From an uncultured Verrucomicrobia subdivision 3 bacterium (GTDB taxonomy: Bacteria; Verrucomicrobiota; Verrucomicrobiia; Limisphaerales; UBA11358), in NCBI GenBank assembly GCA_903944085.1, contig CAJAQO010000144.1, positions 1-46,003 on the forward strand: a DNA stretch of 46,003 nucleotides. The letters are read 5' to 3'. Of this stretch, positions 1 through 7,439 are shown piece by piece. The notes below the pieces were generated by a model that saw only the letters and a program-made list of their open reading frames with translations, searched no databases and had not been told where the DNA came from. Made by a program: the position numbers and the translations under genes. Position 1 is the first letter of the stretch; each line of letters starts with the position of its first letter.

Positions 1-19
1 ATTTCTGCCGCTGGGCCAA

Positions 20-140
20 GCCCGGGCGGCGACCCGCCGCCCGGGCGTTACGAATGGTAGCAACGTCCGGGGAAGGAGCCAGTCCGCCCAAACGCAGGAC
101 AGTCAAACCTGGCCGCCGGCCCGCAACCGGCGGCCAGGTT
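20..140. repeat. Two perfect GC-rich hairpins at the left edge
   Basis: Two long perfect inverted repeats stand here. The first pairs 20-31 with 35-46 (12 bp, three-base loop). The second pairs 106-119 with 127-140 (14 bp, seven-base loop). Neither has a strong T-run, although the second is followed on the plus strand by ACGTTTTCT. They lie downstream of the minus-strand gene ending at 241 and could be a bidirectional terminator between convergent genes, a structured RNA, or part of a repeat running past the window edge. Nothing else is recognisable in 1-240. Confidence 0.5.
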
Positions 141-240
141 ACGTTTTCTACAAAGGCAACACATGCCGCTCGACTGATCCGCGCATTTTTTTTGGAGGTG
201 ACTAGGGCTGCATTGGCAAAATGCAAAATCCCGGTTCCGG

Positions 241-717
241 CTATTGCCAACAAGCGGTCACGGGCTCGCGAACGGGATCCCAATAACTGATTTTCCGGAT
301 GCGTCCGGCGGACGTGAGCGCCAGCACCGTCACCCGGCCCGGTTGCGTGGGAAGCGCCGCCAAAGTTTCGGCAGATTCCACCAGCACAATCCGCTGCGGA
401 TACTTCCGCATTTTCGGCAGCGCAAACACGCGGGCCACGGCGGGCATCAAGTGAATGTCGAGCAGGTAGGCCGCCGCATTTGTCTCCAGATAGCCCGCGC
501 CTTGCGCCGCCAGTTTTTGGTTGGCAGCTTTGCCGCAAGCCATTTCCGTGGCGACGAGCAGATATTGCACGCCATTGGTGAAAATAAATTCTTTGCCGTG
601 CTGATCCGGCGCGGAAAAAACCGGCACCGCGTCACCCACCGCGAGTGGCGCGGCTAGCGCGGAAAACCACGGCAGACAAAAAGCCAGAATGCACAGCCGG
701 CAAAAATTTATTTTCAT
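241..717 (-). CDS. Secreted thioredoxin-fold protein lacking CXXC
   Basis: This 158-residue protein begins with a clear signal peptide (basic start, hydrophobic core, cleavage probably after SALAA near residue 23). The mature part opens with the GDAVPVFSAPDQHGKEF pattern typical of redoxin/AhpC-like folds. Where a CXXC motif would lie the sequence instead has one cysteine (MACGKAA), and there is one more near the C-terminus, so classical disulfide exchange is unlikely. It resembles small periplasmic thioredoxin-like proteins of unknown function. Its ATG overlaps the TGA of the upstream GH127 gene by four bases, so the two are probably co-translated. A role in arabinan use is only implied by that coupling. 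Confidence 0.7.
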   Translation of the reverse strand: MKINFCRLCILAFCLPWFSALAAPLAVGDAVPVFSAPDQHGKEFIFTNGVQYLLVATEMACGKAANQKLAAQGAGYLETNAAAYLLDIHLMPAVARVFALPKMRKYPQRIVLVESAETLAALPTQPGRVTVLALTSAGRIRKISYWDPVREPVTACWQ

Positions 718-3065
718 GGATACAATTCGATTTCACTGACCTGCGCCGCGTTCGGATAGGCGGGATTGGCGGAAGCGCGAATCATCAACCGGAAAAAATC
801 CGTGGTCACCGGCTTGATTTTCGCGCGAAAGGTTTGCGCCTCGTGATTATTGGTCACATTGATCACCGACTTTTCCTGACCGTTGACGCGCATCAATCCC
901 TCGAAGCTGACCGGATAGCCGGCCGGGTCCGCGAAATGAATCACCACCGTGGAAATTTTCGCCGGCTTGGCAAGCTGCACCGCGATCCAATGCGGATGCG
1001 GACTGTCCACCGATGAATGCCAGCGGTTTGAAAAATCTTCCGGCATGGCCAGCACGCCATCAATCACCGCGCGCGTGCAGCCTGGTTCCTTGGCATACTC
1101 GCTGTCCGAACTGGCAGTGGCTCCGTTCGCGGCCAGCGCCAAATCTTTCGCCCGGTTTTCCACCTGCGGCCGGGGTGCGGGCGGCTCGGTCCACTTCCGC
1201 GCGTGCGACAACGTCTGCCACGTCTGACCGGTTTCGTAAACCGTGGCGAGATTCAGCGGCTGCGGCAACCAGGTGCGAAAAATGTTTTGCTGGCTGAAGG
1301 CATTGCCGGCCGAGGCGTAATCGCAAAAAGTCAGGCCGCCCACGTCAAATGCCAGCCACGCGCCAATCCGCTTCGCCGCCGCCGGATTCGGTTTCAAATC
1401 GGGCTGCTGGTCGAGCGTCACTTGGCCGGTCGCGGCGGGCGTGAGCCGATTGTCCAGCGACAACACCACCGGGCCGCGTTGAAGCGCAAACTGGCCGTTG
1501 CGTTCAACCACTTTGGCGCGGAAGTCAAAAGTAATATCCACGCGATCGCCTTTGCGCCAAGTGCGAGAAATTTTCGTGTAGCCGGGCGTCACGGGTTGCG
1601 GCTGGCCGTTCACTTTCAACTCCGTCTGCGCGCTCCAAGCCGGGATGCGCAGGGACAAAGTAAATTCTTTGGTCCGCTCCGGTGCCACTTTGATTTCAAT
1701 CTGATTATTCACGGGATAATCGCCGCTGATTTCCAGTTTTACCGAGCCGATTTGCGCCGAGCCGGGCGCGTAGAGATTCACCACCGGGCCGGCGGCGCTT
1801 TGCATGAACGCCCAGAACGGCGTGAGCATCAGCCCGCGCGGACCGTTGACCACGCAGCAGCTCAAGCCGACGTCGGCATGTTGCACATAGCTCGGCACGC
1901 GCACGCCCATCAGGCCGCTGAAATAGGCCCACCACCGGCCGTCCGGCATCATCGCGCCGAGCAAGCCGTTGTAGAGATTTTTTTCAAGTTCGTCGGCATA
2001 GCGCGCCTCGCCGGTCAGCCGCAGGAGCTGGTCGCAGAGTTTCATCCACGTCACGGTGACGCAGGTTTCCATCGGCTTCTCCACCACGCCGGTCTGTTGA
2101 TTTGCGCCGCCAAACCAGACTTCGTTGTGCGTGCCGACGCCAATCAGCGTTGCCTCCTCGCGCTGAATGCCGTCGGCAAGCTTCACGGCCGCGTCAAGAT
2201 AATCGCGATTGCCGGTCGCGCGATAGAGTTCGCACAAGCCTTCGAAGCACGACATCATTTCATAAGCTTTTGGCGCGCACATTTGCGCCGGATTTTTCCC
2301 GGCTAAGGCGTCATCAACCAATCTCATGCCCGCCGGCAAGCGCTTCGAAGGCGCGCGCCAGCATGCGACAATGTGCTCGGCGAAGTCCAAATATTTTTTC
2401 TCGCCCGTCCGTTCGTAAAGCAATACCACCGGTTCCAACACCGACGAAGCGGGCAGGCCGTTCCATTCGCCCACATCGGCAATGCTGGTCTGGCCGGGAC
2501 CAAGTTCGGCGATCAGCACATCCGTGTGCCGGCAGGCCGCCGCCAGCACAGTCGCGTCGTGCGTCCGGTCATAATCCGCGAGCAATCCGAGCAGCACATA
2601 TTTGCAGCCCCAAACATCCCAGCCTTCCATCCGATGCGCCGGCTGGCGCGTGCCGATGTAGCCATCCGCGGCCGCCGTCGCGATCAAAGCCTGCGCCGCC
2701 TCATCGCGCTTGGCGCGGGTGGCCGGTGTGGAATGATAAGCATCGGCCAGCGTGAGTGACGTAAACCATTTGCCCCAATATTCACTGCGCCAATCGCCGT
2801 TGCCGGTTTCCGTCTTGGCACGAAACGGGGCGATGACGCTTTCGACATCCTGCGCCAAGATCCGATTTTCAACGCAGCGATCCATTTTTTCGCCCAGCCG
2901 TCCGCCAATGGTCACCGACGCCGGCGCGGCGGGCGTAAACACATCGTTCACGCGATTTTCTTCCGAAAACAAAAACTGGTTCGTGCCGGCGAACAGCCAT
3001 GCCGCCAGCAAAAATAAAACAGCATTGCGACGAGTGCTTGCCGTGAGACGTGAGGGTTCAATCAT
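714..3065 (-). CDS. GH127-type beta-L-arabinofuranosidase
   Basis: This is a 783-residue secreted glycoside hydrolase of the GH127 (DUF1680) family, which removes beta-L-arabinofuranose from arabinan or arabinogalactan side chains. The zinc-thiolate active site is visible: Glu333 and Cys335 in METC, and the paired Cys403-Cys404 in LSCCVVNG, matching the Glu/Cys ligands and cysteine nucleophile known for HypBA1. Glu315 (NEVWFG) is a plausible acid/base. Residues from about 620 to the end form a discoidin/CBM32-like beta-sandwich. I place the start at the ATG at 3065, because it is followed by a basic stretch and hydrophobic signal segment; an upstream extension of 38 codons lacks such features. 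No strong Shine-Dalgarno sequence is seen. It overlaps the next gene as ATGA. Confidence 0.85.
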   Translation of the reverse strand: MIEPSRLTASTRRNAVLFLLAAWLFAGTNQFLFSEENRVNDVFTPAAPASVTIGGRLGEKMDRCVENRILAQDVESVIAPFRAKTETGNGDWRSEYWGKWFTSLTLADAYHSTPATRAKRDEAAQALIATAAADGYIGTRQPAHRMEGWDVWGCKYVLLGLLADYDRTHDATVLAAACRHTDVLIAELGPGQTSIADVGEWNGLPASSVLEPVVLLYERTGEKKYLDFAEHIVACWRAPSKRLPAGMRLVDDALAGKNPAQMCAPKAYEMMSCFEGLCELYRATGNRDYLDAAVKLADGIQREEATLIGVGTHNEVWFGGANQQTGVVEKPMETCVTVTWMKLCDQLLRLTGEARYADELEKNLYNGLLGAMMPDGRWWAYFSGLMGVRVPSYVQHADVGLSCCVVNGPRGLMLTPFWAFMQSAAGPVVNLYAPGSAQIGSVKLEISGDYPVNNQIEIKVAPERTKEFTLSLRIPAWSAQTELKVNGQPQPVTPGYTKISRTWRKGDRVDITFDFRAKVVERNGQFALQRGPVVLSLDNRLTPAATGQVTLDQQPDLKPNPAAAKRIGAWLAFDVGGLTFCDYASAGNAFSQQNIFRTWLPQPLNLATVYETGQTWQTLSHARKWTEPPAPRPQVENRAKDLALAANGATASSDSEYAKEPGCTRAVIDGVLAMPEDFSNRWHSSVDSPHPHWIAVQLAKPAKISTVVIHFADPAGYPVSFEGLMRVNGQEKSVINVTNNHEAQTFRAKIKPVTTDFFRLMIRASANPAYPNAAQVSEIELYP

Positions 3066-3202
3066 AAACACGAGTTTTGAGGTGATGCTTGAGATTATGT
3101 TTTTGCCGGGGCTTTGTCCACCGTGAGCACGGAAAAATCGAAATGTGGATTCACCAAATTTTAAACCACCGCAGCACATTCGGCCGCGCCGCCGCGCTGT
3201 GA

Positions 3203-3970
3203 CTATTTGCTGATGCCACGTTCGCTGGCGCGAATGAATTGGACCAGGTGCTGAACCTCCGGCAGCGCGGGCAGTTCGGTTTCAATTTTCGCCAGCGCGT
3301 TCGTCATGGTCAGACCTTCGCGGAAAAGAATTTTGTAGGCTTTTTTGAGCGCGCCCTGCGCCGCGTCGGAAACGCCGTGACGTTCCAGCCCGACCTTGTT
3401 GATCGTGCGCGTCTCGCCGGGATTGCCATCCACCACCATGAACGGCGGCACGTCCTGCACGATCTTGGAGCAGCCGCCAATCATCGAGAGCTTGCCAATG
3501 CGGCAGAATTGATGCACGGCCACATAGCCCGCAAACACGGCGTGATCTTCCACCACGCAATGCCCCGCCAACCCCGCAAAACCGGACATGATGATGTGGT
3601 TGCCGAGGATGCAGTCGTGCGCGACGTGCGCGTGAATGATGAGCAGGTTGTGCGAGCCGACGACGGTGGCCTCGCCGTCATTCGTGGCGCAATGGATGGT
3701 GACGCCTTCGCGAAAAACATTGTGGTCGCCGATCTCCAGGCGCGGCTGACCGCCTTTGTATTTCAAATCCTGCGTCTTCATGCCGATGGCGGCGAACGGA
3801 AAAATTTCATTCCCCTGCCCCAGCCGCGTGTGGCCGTCCACGACCACATGCGAATGTAGTCGGCAATCCTCGCCGAGCGTGACGTGTTCGCCGATGACGC
3901 AGTAAGGCCCGATGTCGCAACTGGGCGCAACGTTGGCTTTCGGATGAACAATGGCGGTTGGATGAATCAT
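3203..3970 (-). CDS. lpxA: Acyl-ACP:UDP-GlcNAc O-acyltransferase LpxA
   Basis: This 255-residue cytoplasmic enzyme catalyses the first step of lipid A synthesis, transferring a 3-hydroxyacyl chain from ACP to UDP-GlcNAc. It begins MIHPTAIVHP and shows the hexapeptide repeats of a left-handed beta-helix through about residue 190, then the helical C-terminal domain. The catalytic histidine motif HAHVAHDC, the segment SGFAGLAGH and the family signature FREGVTIH are all present. Length is that of the family (about 255-262). It follows lpxC/fabZ on the same strand after a 64-base gap filled by an inverted heptamer repeat, keeping the lpx/fab grouping common in Gram-negatives. It supports an LPS-bearing outer membrane. 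Confidence 0.96.
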   Translation of the reverse strand: MIHPTAIVHPKANVAPSCDIGPYCVIGEHVTLGEDCRLHSHVVVDGHTRLGQGNEIFPFAAIGMKTQDLKYKGGQPRLEIGDHNVFREGVTIHCATNDGEATVVGSHNLLIIHAHVAHDCILGNHIIMSGFAGLAGHCVVEDHAVFAGYVAVHQFCRIGKLSMIGGCSKIVQDVPPFMVVDGNPGETRTINKVGLERHGVSDAAQGALKKAYKILFREGLTMTNALAKIETELPALPEVQHLVQFIRASERGISK

Positions 3971-3973
3971 GGG

Positions 3974-4031
3974 AATTTACGATTTACGATTGACGATTTC
4001 AAACGCGGCGCGTAAATCGTAAATCGTAAAT
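3974..4031. repeat. Inverted heptamer repeat between lpxC/fabZ and lpxA
   Basis: The left arm holds ATTTACG, ATTTACG and ATTGACG in tandem (3975-3995) followed by ATTT. The right arm holds three tandem CGTAAAT units (4011-4031), the reverse complement of the left unit. The arms can fold into a long stem with a loop of about a dozen bases. It fills almost the whole gap between the lpxC/fabZ stop and the lpxA start, so it would appear in a shared transcript immediately ahead of lpxA. There is no T-run. It could modulate lpxA expression or simply be a dispersed repeat. Confidence 0.8.
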
Positions 4032-4034
4032 TGA

Positions 4035-5366
4035 TTACGCATCACGCAGCATGAAGGTTACTTGGGCTTCGCTCACAATGTCGCCGTCCACCTTGCACAC
4101 GCCTTTGGCCTTGCCGATTTTGCCGCGGATCTTCGTCAGCTCGACCTCGATCACGAGCACGTCGCCTGGCACCACCGGCTTGCGCCATTTTACCTCTTCC
4201 GCCGACATGAAATACGCGATCTGGTTCGCCGCCTCGATGCGCTTGAGGAGCAGAATGCCCGCGACCTGCGCCATCGCTTCGAGCTGCAACACGCCCGGCA
4301 TGATCGGGTGCCCCGGAAAATGGCCGGTGAAATGCGGCTCATTCATCGTCACGTTTTTCACGCCGACGATGCTGTTGCCCTCCATTTTCAAAATCCGGTC
4401 CACCAGCAAAATCGGATACCGGTGCGGCAGCATCTTCATGATTTCCTCAATCCCCATCGCGCCGCCCGCCGCCGCCAGCGGTTCCGGCACCGGCTTGCCC
4501 GGCGGCGGGGAAAACGTCTGCTGCGCGCGCAACGGCTTATTGATCTGCTCCACCATCTTTTTCACCAGCTCGGCGTTCGCCGCATGGCCGGGCCGAGCCG
4601 CGATGACGTGGCCGCGAATCGGCCGGCCGAGCAGCGACAGGTCGCCGACGATATCCAGCATCTTATGCCGCACAAATTCTTCGCGATAGCGCAGCGGCTC
4701 CGTCGTCAGCACCGCGTCGTCGCGAATCACCACCGCATTTTCCAGACTGCCGCCCTTGATCAGGCCGTTCTTGAACAGAAATTCGATCTCCTCGAAAAAA
4801 CAAAATGTCCGCGCGTGCGCCAGTTCCTTCTCCCACGTCTGCGGGTTGACTTCGGTGGAATAAAACTGCGTGAACCGGCCCTGCTTGTCCGCACTCGTGC
4901 AGGTGATTTTGAAATTCTCGTCTGGGAACAGCGTCATCGTCGTCTCGCCCAGCGACAATTCAATCGGCTCCGTCGGCGTGAAAAATTCGCGCTTCTCCGC
5001 CTGCGCCACCACGCCCGCGGCCGAAATGATTTTGCAAAACTCCCGCGAGCTGCCATCCGCAATCGGCGGTTCATTCGCGTCCAGCTCGATCACCGCGTTG
5101 TCAATGCCGTAGCCCGCCAGCGCGGCAAGCACATGCTCCACCGTGTGGACTTTGACATTGCCTTTGGCGAGCGTCGTGGAGCGGTTCGTCTCCGAGACAT
5201 TTTCCACGCGCGCCTCGATTTCCGGCTTGCCGTCCAAATCCACGCGGCGGAAGCGCACGCCACTGTTTGCCGGCGCGGGCAGAATCGTCATGTTCACCCG
5301 GTTGCCGCTGTGCAGGCCGATGCCGGAAAAACTGGCGGAATGATTGAGCGTTTGCTGATTGAGCAC
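4035..5366 (-). CDS. lpxC/fabZ: Bifunctional LpxC deacetylase / FabZ dehydratase
   Basis: This 443-residue fusion combines two enzymes. Residues 1 to about 285 are LpxC, the zinc-dependent UDP-3-O-acyl-GlcNAc deacetylase that commits substrate to lipid A. The ligand motifs HTVEH (near 75-79) and HKMLDIVGD are present, as is the opening GIGLHSG. After a proline-rich linker, residues from about 305 form FabZ, the 3-hydroxyacyl-ACP dehydratase, with HRYPILLVDR and the catalytic GHFPGHPIMPG histidine and the downstream QLEAMAQ glutamate. Such fusions are known in Bacteroidetes and Verrucomicrobia. The start is GTG at 5366, chosen because LNQQTL-SFSGIGLHSG aligns with the LpxC N-terminus; no clear Shine-Dalgarno sequence precedes it. 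lpxA follows in the same direction. Confidence 0.95.
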   Translation of the reverse strand: MLNQQTLNHSASFSGIGLHSGNRVNMTILPAPANSGVRFRRVDLDGKPEIEARVENVSETNRSTTLAKGNVKVHTVEHVLAALAGYGIDNAVIELDANEPPIADGSSREFCKIISAAGVVAQAEKREFFTPTEPIELSLGETTMTLFPDENFKITCTSADKQGRFTQFYSTEVNPQTWEKELAHARTFCFFEEIEFLFKNGLIKGGSLENAVVIRDDAVLTTEPLRYREEFVRHKMLDIVGDLSLLGRPIRGHVIAARPGHAANAELVKKMVEQINKPLRAQQTFSPPPGKPVPEPLAAAGGAMGIEEIMKMLPHRYPILLVDRILKMEGNSIVGVKNVTMNEPHFTGHFPGHPIMPGVLQLEAMAQVAGILLLKRIEAANQIAYFMSAEEVKWRKPVVPGDVLVIEVELTKIRGKIGKAKGVCKVDGDIVSEAQVTFMLRDA

Positions 5367-5493
5367 GCCAGATTAGACAAAACGCCCGCGCGCTTGGCAA
5401 GATTGCATTAGCTGGCGCACTGCAACCACTCCCTGCCGGCCCCGAAATGCGCCCGTTGCCGCAGTGGGATGGAAAATGATTTTGGACGGGAGC

Positions 5494-5937
5494 CTACTCG
5501 CTGGCAATATACTGCCGCCATTGGCCATCGCGGAAACCGTCCAGCACGCGCTCCACCGTTTTAGGCTCGCCCAGCAGATCGAGAAAGGAACTGTGGGACT
5601 TGAAATAATCCCGAAAACCCGGCAGCGCCTGGGACTGCGCCGCGACATCCACAAACCCCATTTTCCAATCCGCGAAATTCCGCGCTGCAATCTCGCGCCG
5701 CAACAGGAGCATCAGCTGGTTGTGCCGCCGATCATTCCCGATGGTGTCCAGCAAAGGATTCACCGCCGAGGCCGGCCCTTCGAGCACCTGTAGGAACGAA
5801 CCTTGGTGATAGAGCAGCATCCCCGTGATGTCCAAGCGCTCGTTTTTGATCCGCGCCTGGCGCAGCAATTCCCGCAGTTCCGTCGGCGTAAATGGCTTGG
5901 CGGCCGCGCTCGCATAAATGAGCTGGAACAGTTTCAT
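5494..5937 (-). CDS. BLUF-domain blue-light sensor
   Basis: This 147-residue protein is a BLUF domain with a short C-terminal tail and no fused output module. BLUF proteins bind FAD and sense blue light through a tyrosine-glutamine hydrogen-bond switch. The key residues are at family positions: Tyr8 (LIYAS), Asn32 (KNERLDITG), Gln50 (GSFLQVLEG), with Trp91 and Met93 in the WKMGF segment. The C-terminal 45 residues would form the two helices seen in short BLUF proteins such as PixD, so signalling is probably by protein-protein contact. No diguanylate cyclase, phosphodiesterase or transcription factor is adjacent, so its partner is unknown. ATG at 5937. Confidence 0.92.
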   Translation of the reverse strand: MKLFQLIYASAAAKPFTPTELRELLRQARIKNERLDITGMLLYHQGSFLQVLEGPASAVNPLLDTIGNDRRHNQLMLLLRREIAARNFADWKMGFVDVAAQSQALPGFRDYFKSHSSFLDLLGEPKTVERVLDGFRDGQWRQYIASE

Positions 5938-6015
5938 AATCGGACGGAGATTTCCGCGCCTTTTATATCGGACAAAACGGTGGAAACTGGAGGTCTGGTT
6001 TGAGCTTGGCAGCTT

Positions 6016-6258
6016 TCACCCAAGTTTCATGGCAACGGCAATTTCGCCTTTCTGCTTCTGGGAATTTGCCAGTTGAATTCGCTGATGAAGCAAGCGTTCC
6101 ACCTCGACTTCATCCGCGTTGGGGTTTTGATGGCGGATTCCTTCGCGCGTCACGTTGCAGGCCAGCTCGTGCAACTCCAGCGCAATCTTCAGACGCTGTT
6201 CGCCAGTCATCTGGCGGTAGCGTTCAATTTGTTTGTCGAGAGCGGTTGTCGCCGTCAC
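6016..6258 (-). CDS. Small uncharacterised protein, possible antitoxin-like
   Basis: This is an approximately 80-residue soluble, helical, charged protein. The core RYRQMTGEQRLKIALEL through ELACNVTREGIRHQ resembles a widespread family of small proteins (opening with a tyrosine/arginine helix, then 'eqRLkiAleL', then a REGIRHQNP motif) that often precede a nucleotidyltransferase-like partner and have been compared with Rv0078B-type antitoxins. That assignment is from memory and tentative. I chose GTG at 6258; an upstream TTG at 6285 lies inside the palindromic repeat and would add repeat-derived residues. The expected downstream partner is absent, since the next gene is the BLUF protein, so it may be an orphan remnant. 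Confidence 0.5.
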   Translation of the reverse strand: MTATTALDKQIERYRQMTGEQRLKIALELHELACNVTREGIRHQNPNADEVEVERLLHQRIQLANSQKQKGEIAVAMKLG

Positions 6259-6261
6259 AAC

Positions 6262-6518
6262 GCCATTATGGCCGCCTTGCTCCAACGGAGCAAAATCATT
6301 CAGCCCGGCGTTGACGCGCAGCGACTACGCCGGGTGTTGGGTCATAAATGAAATCAAACCCTGACGGGGTTGAAGCCCGGTGCGTGGAACGGTGATGCAA
6401 CCCCGTTGTGGTTGGAAAAGATTTGGGACGGATGACCCAGGGTAGCTCCTCGCCAGTCCGGCTCGGACCAACCCTGGGCTGAAGGGGAACACGTTGGGAT
6501 TCCAAAGCGACCCTGTTG
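6262..6518. repeat. Composite palindromic intergenic repeat
   Basis: This non-coding block is a chain of short palindromes: 6262-6272 (GCCATTATGGC), 6278-6294 (TTGCTCC/GGAGCAA), 6304-6334 (CCCGGCG/CGCCGGG), 6357-6371 (AACCC/GGGGTT), 6398-6414 (CAACCCCGTTGTGGTTG) and 6436-6478 (CCCAGGGT/ACCCTGGG). From memory this arrangement resembles dispersed REP-like elements in Verrucomicrobia and Planctomycetes, which are often mis-annotated as small proteins on the minus strand. Several arms have single mismatches, suggesting an ageing copy. It separates the small gene at 6016-6258 from the interrupted protease. Confidence 0.7.
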
Positions 6519-6523
6519 TCGGA

Positions 6524-7393
6524 TTAAAATTCTCTCATCAGTTCCAATGCAAAATCAATGGGTTCGACCACGCCATACCCGGAGTTGACAAGAACACTGT
6601 TTGTCACGCCAGCCTCTGGAACAATTCTTGTCGAAACGGGAACGAATTGTGTTATTAGTCCGACCAATTTGAATTGATTCTCGTTGAGGATTAATACGGG
6701 ACCACCGCTGTTCCCGCCGTAAACACCTGAATCAATAATCAACTTCAGTGTTTTTCGGTTTTTCTGAGAAACAATACCCTTGCGGATCATCGGAAAGTCA
6801 AAATCAACTTCCAACGGAATTTTTTTGTTAAAAAGCTCTACCGGGTAGCCAAGAATATAGGTTTCATTGCCATCGGGAACATTGGTGAACAGCGTGCAGA
6901 TATCCGTCGTGAAATGTGTCGCTCCAAGACCTCCCGGAAATAATGGTTGAACGCCGGGTGTGCGGTAGCTTTGAGTCATGTTGTTGCTGTCTGGGCCAAT
7001 CTGTGGAGCGATGTAAATGACTGCCACATCATGGCTACCATGCCGCTTAATTCATTCATCGTCGCTTAATTGTTTGAGGTCAAGTGCGAAGGACTCTTTA
7101 TCTTTTGAGTCCTTTTTGGGCAGGAGTGAGGCAATCACAGCATTTGAATTTATTAATTGCGACCTGTTAGTGCTGGATGCATCAAATATGCAATGAGAAG
7201 CAGTAACTAAAAACAATTTATTCGATTCCCATAGGAAAATTCCCGTTCCGAAAGAGCTATTGATTTTATCGGCCAAGGGTATCTCGATAAGAACAGGCAA
7301 ATATTGTAATTCTCTTGGAAGAATTTGTTCAGACGAAGCCATAAGCGGGAAGATCATTCCCGCTAAGAGCGTTCTAAAAATGAAACTACGCAT
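6524..7393 (-). pseudogene. Secreted trypsin-like serine protease interrupted by TGA
   Basis: Two stretches in the same reading frame make one trypsin-like (S1-fold) protease of about 289 codons, split by a single TGA at 7052-7054 (codon 114). Residues 1-19 are a signal peptide. The catalytic histidine is in TASHC (His67), the aspartate in HDVAVI (Asp122, after the TGA) and the serine in GGNSGGPV (Ser229), so the complete triad is split by the stop. No other frameshift is seen. A GTG at 7027 could restart translation, but that would drop the aspartate and the histidine. The gene is clearly AT-richer than its neighbours and flanked by a palindromic repeat, which suggests transfer. A recent nonsense mutation is most likely; readthrough or an assembly error remains possible. 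Confidence 0.75.
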
Positions 7394-7439
7394 AAAGGTT
7401 TGACGGGAACATTTTCGATTTGCCCCGACCGAAATTCTG

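Noticed and set aside
62..100. A stretch reading TCCGGGGAAGGAGCC that recalls the SRP RNA tetraloop region.
   Set aside because: The symmetric loop and pairing of SRP helix 8 cannot be formed around it.
54..290. A 78-codon plus-strand frame at the left edge.
   Set aside because: It runs through the two perfect hairpins and overlaps the 3' end of the secreted thioredoxin-like gene; the product is basic and low in hydrophobics.
5941..6000. A TATAAA box upstream of the BLUF gene as a promoter.
   Set aside because: No -35 box at acceptable spacing was found.
6296..6505. A 69-codon minus-strand frame in the palindromic repeat.
   Set aside because: It is the familiar spurious translation of the repeat, with no start signal or domain.
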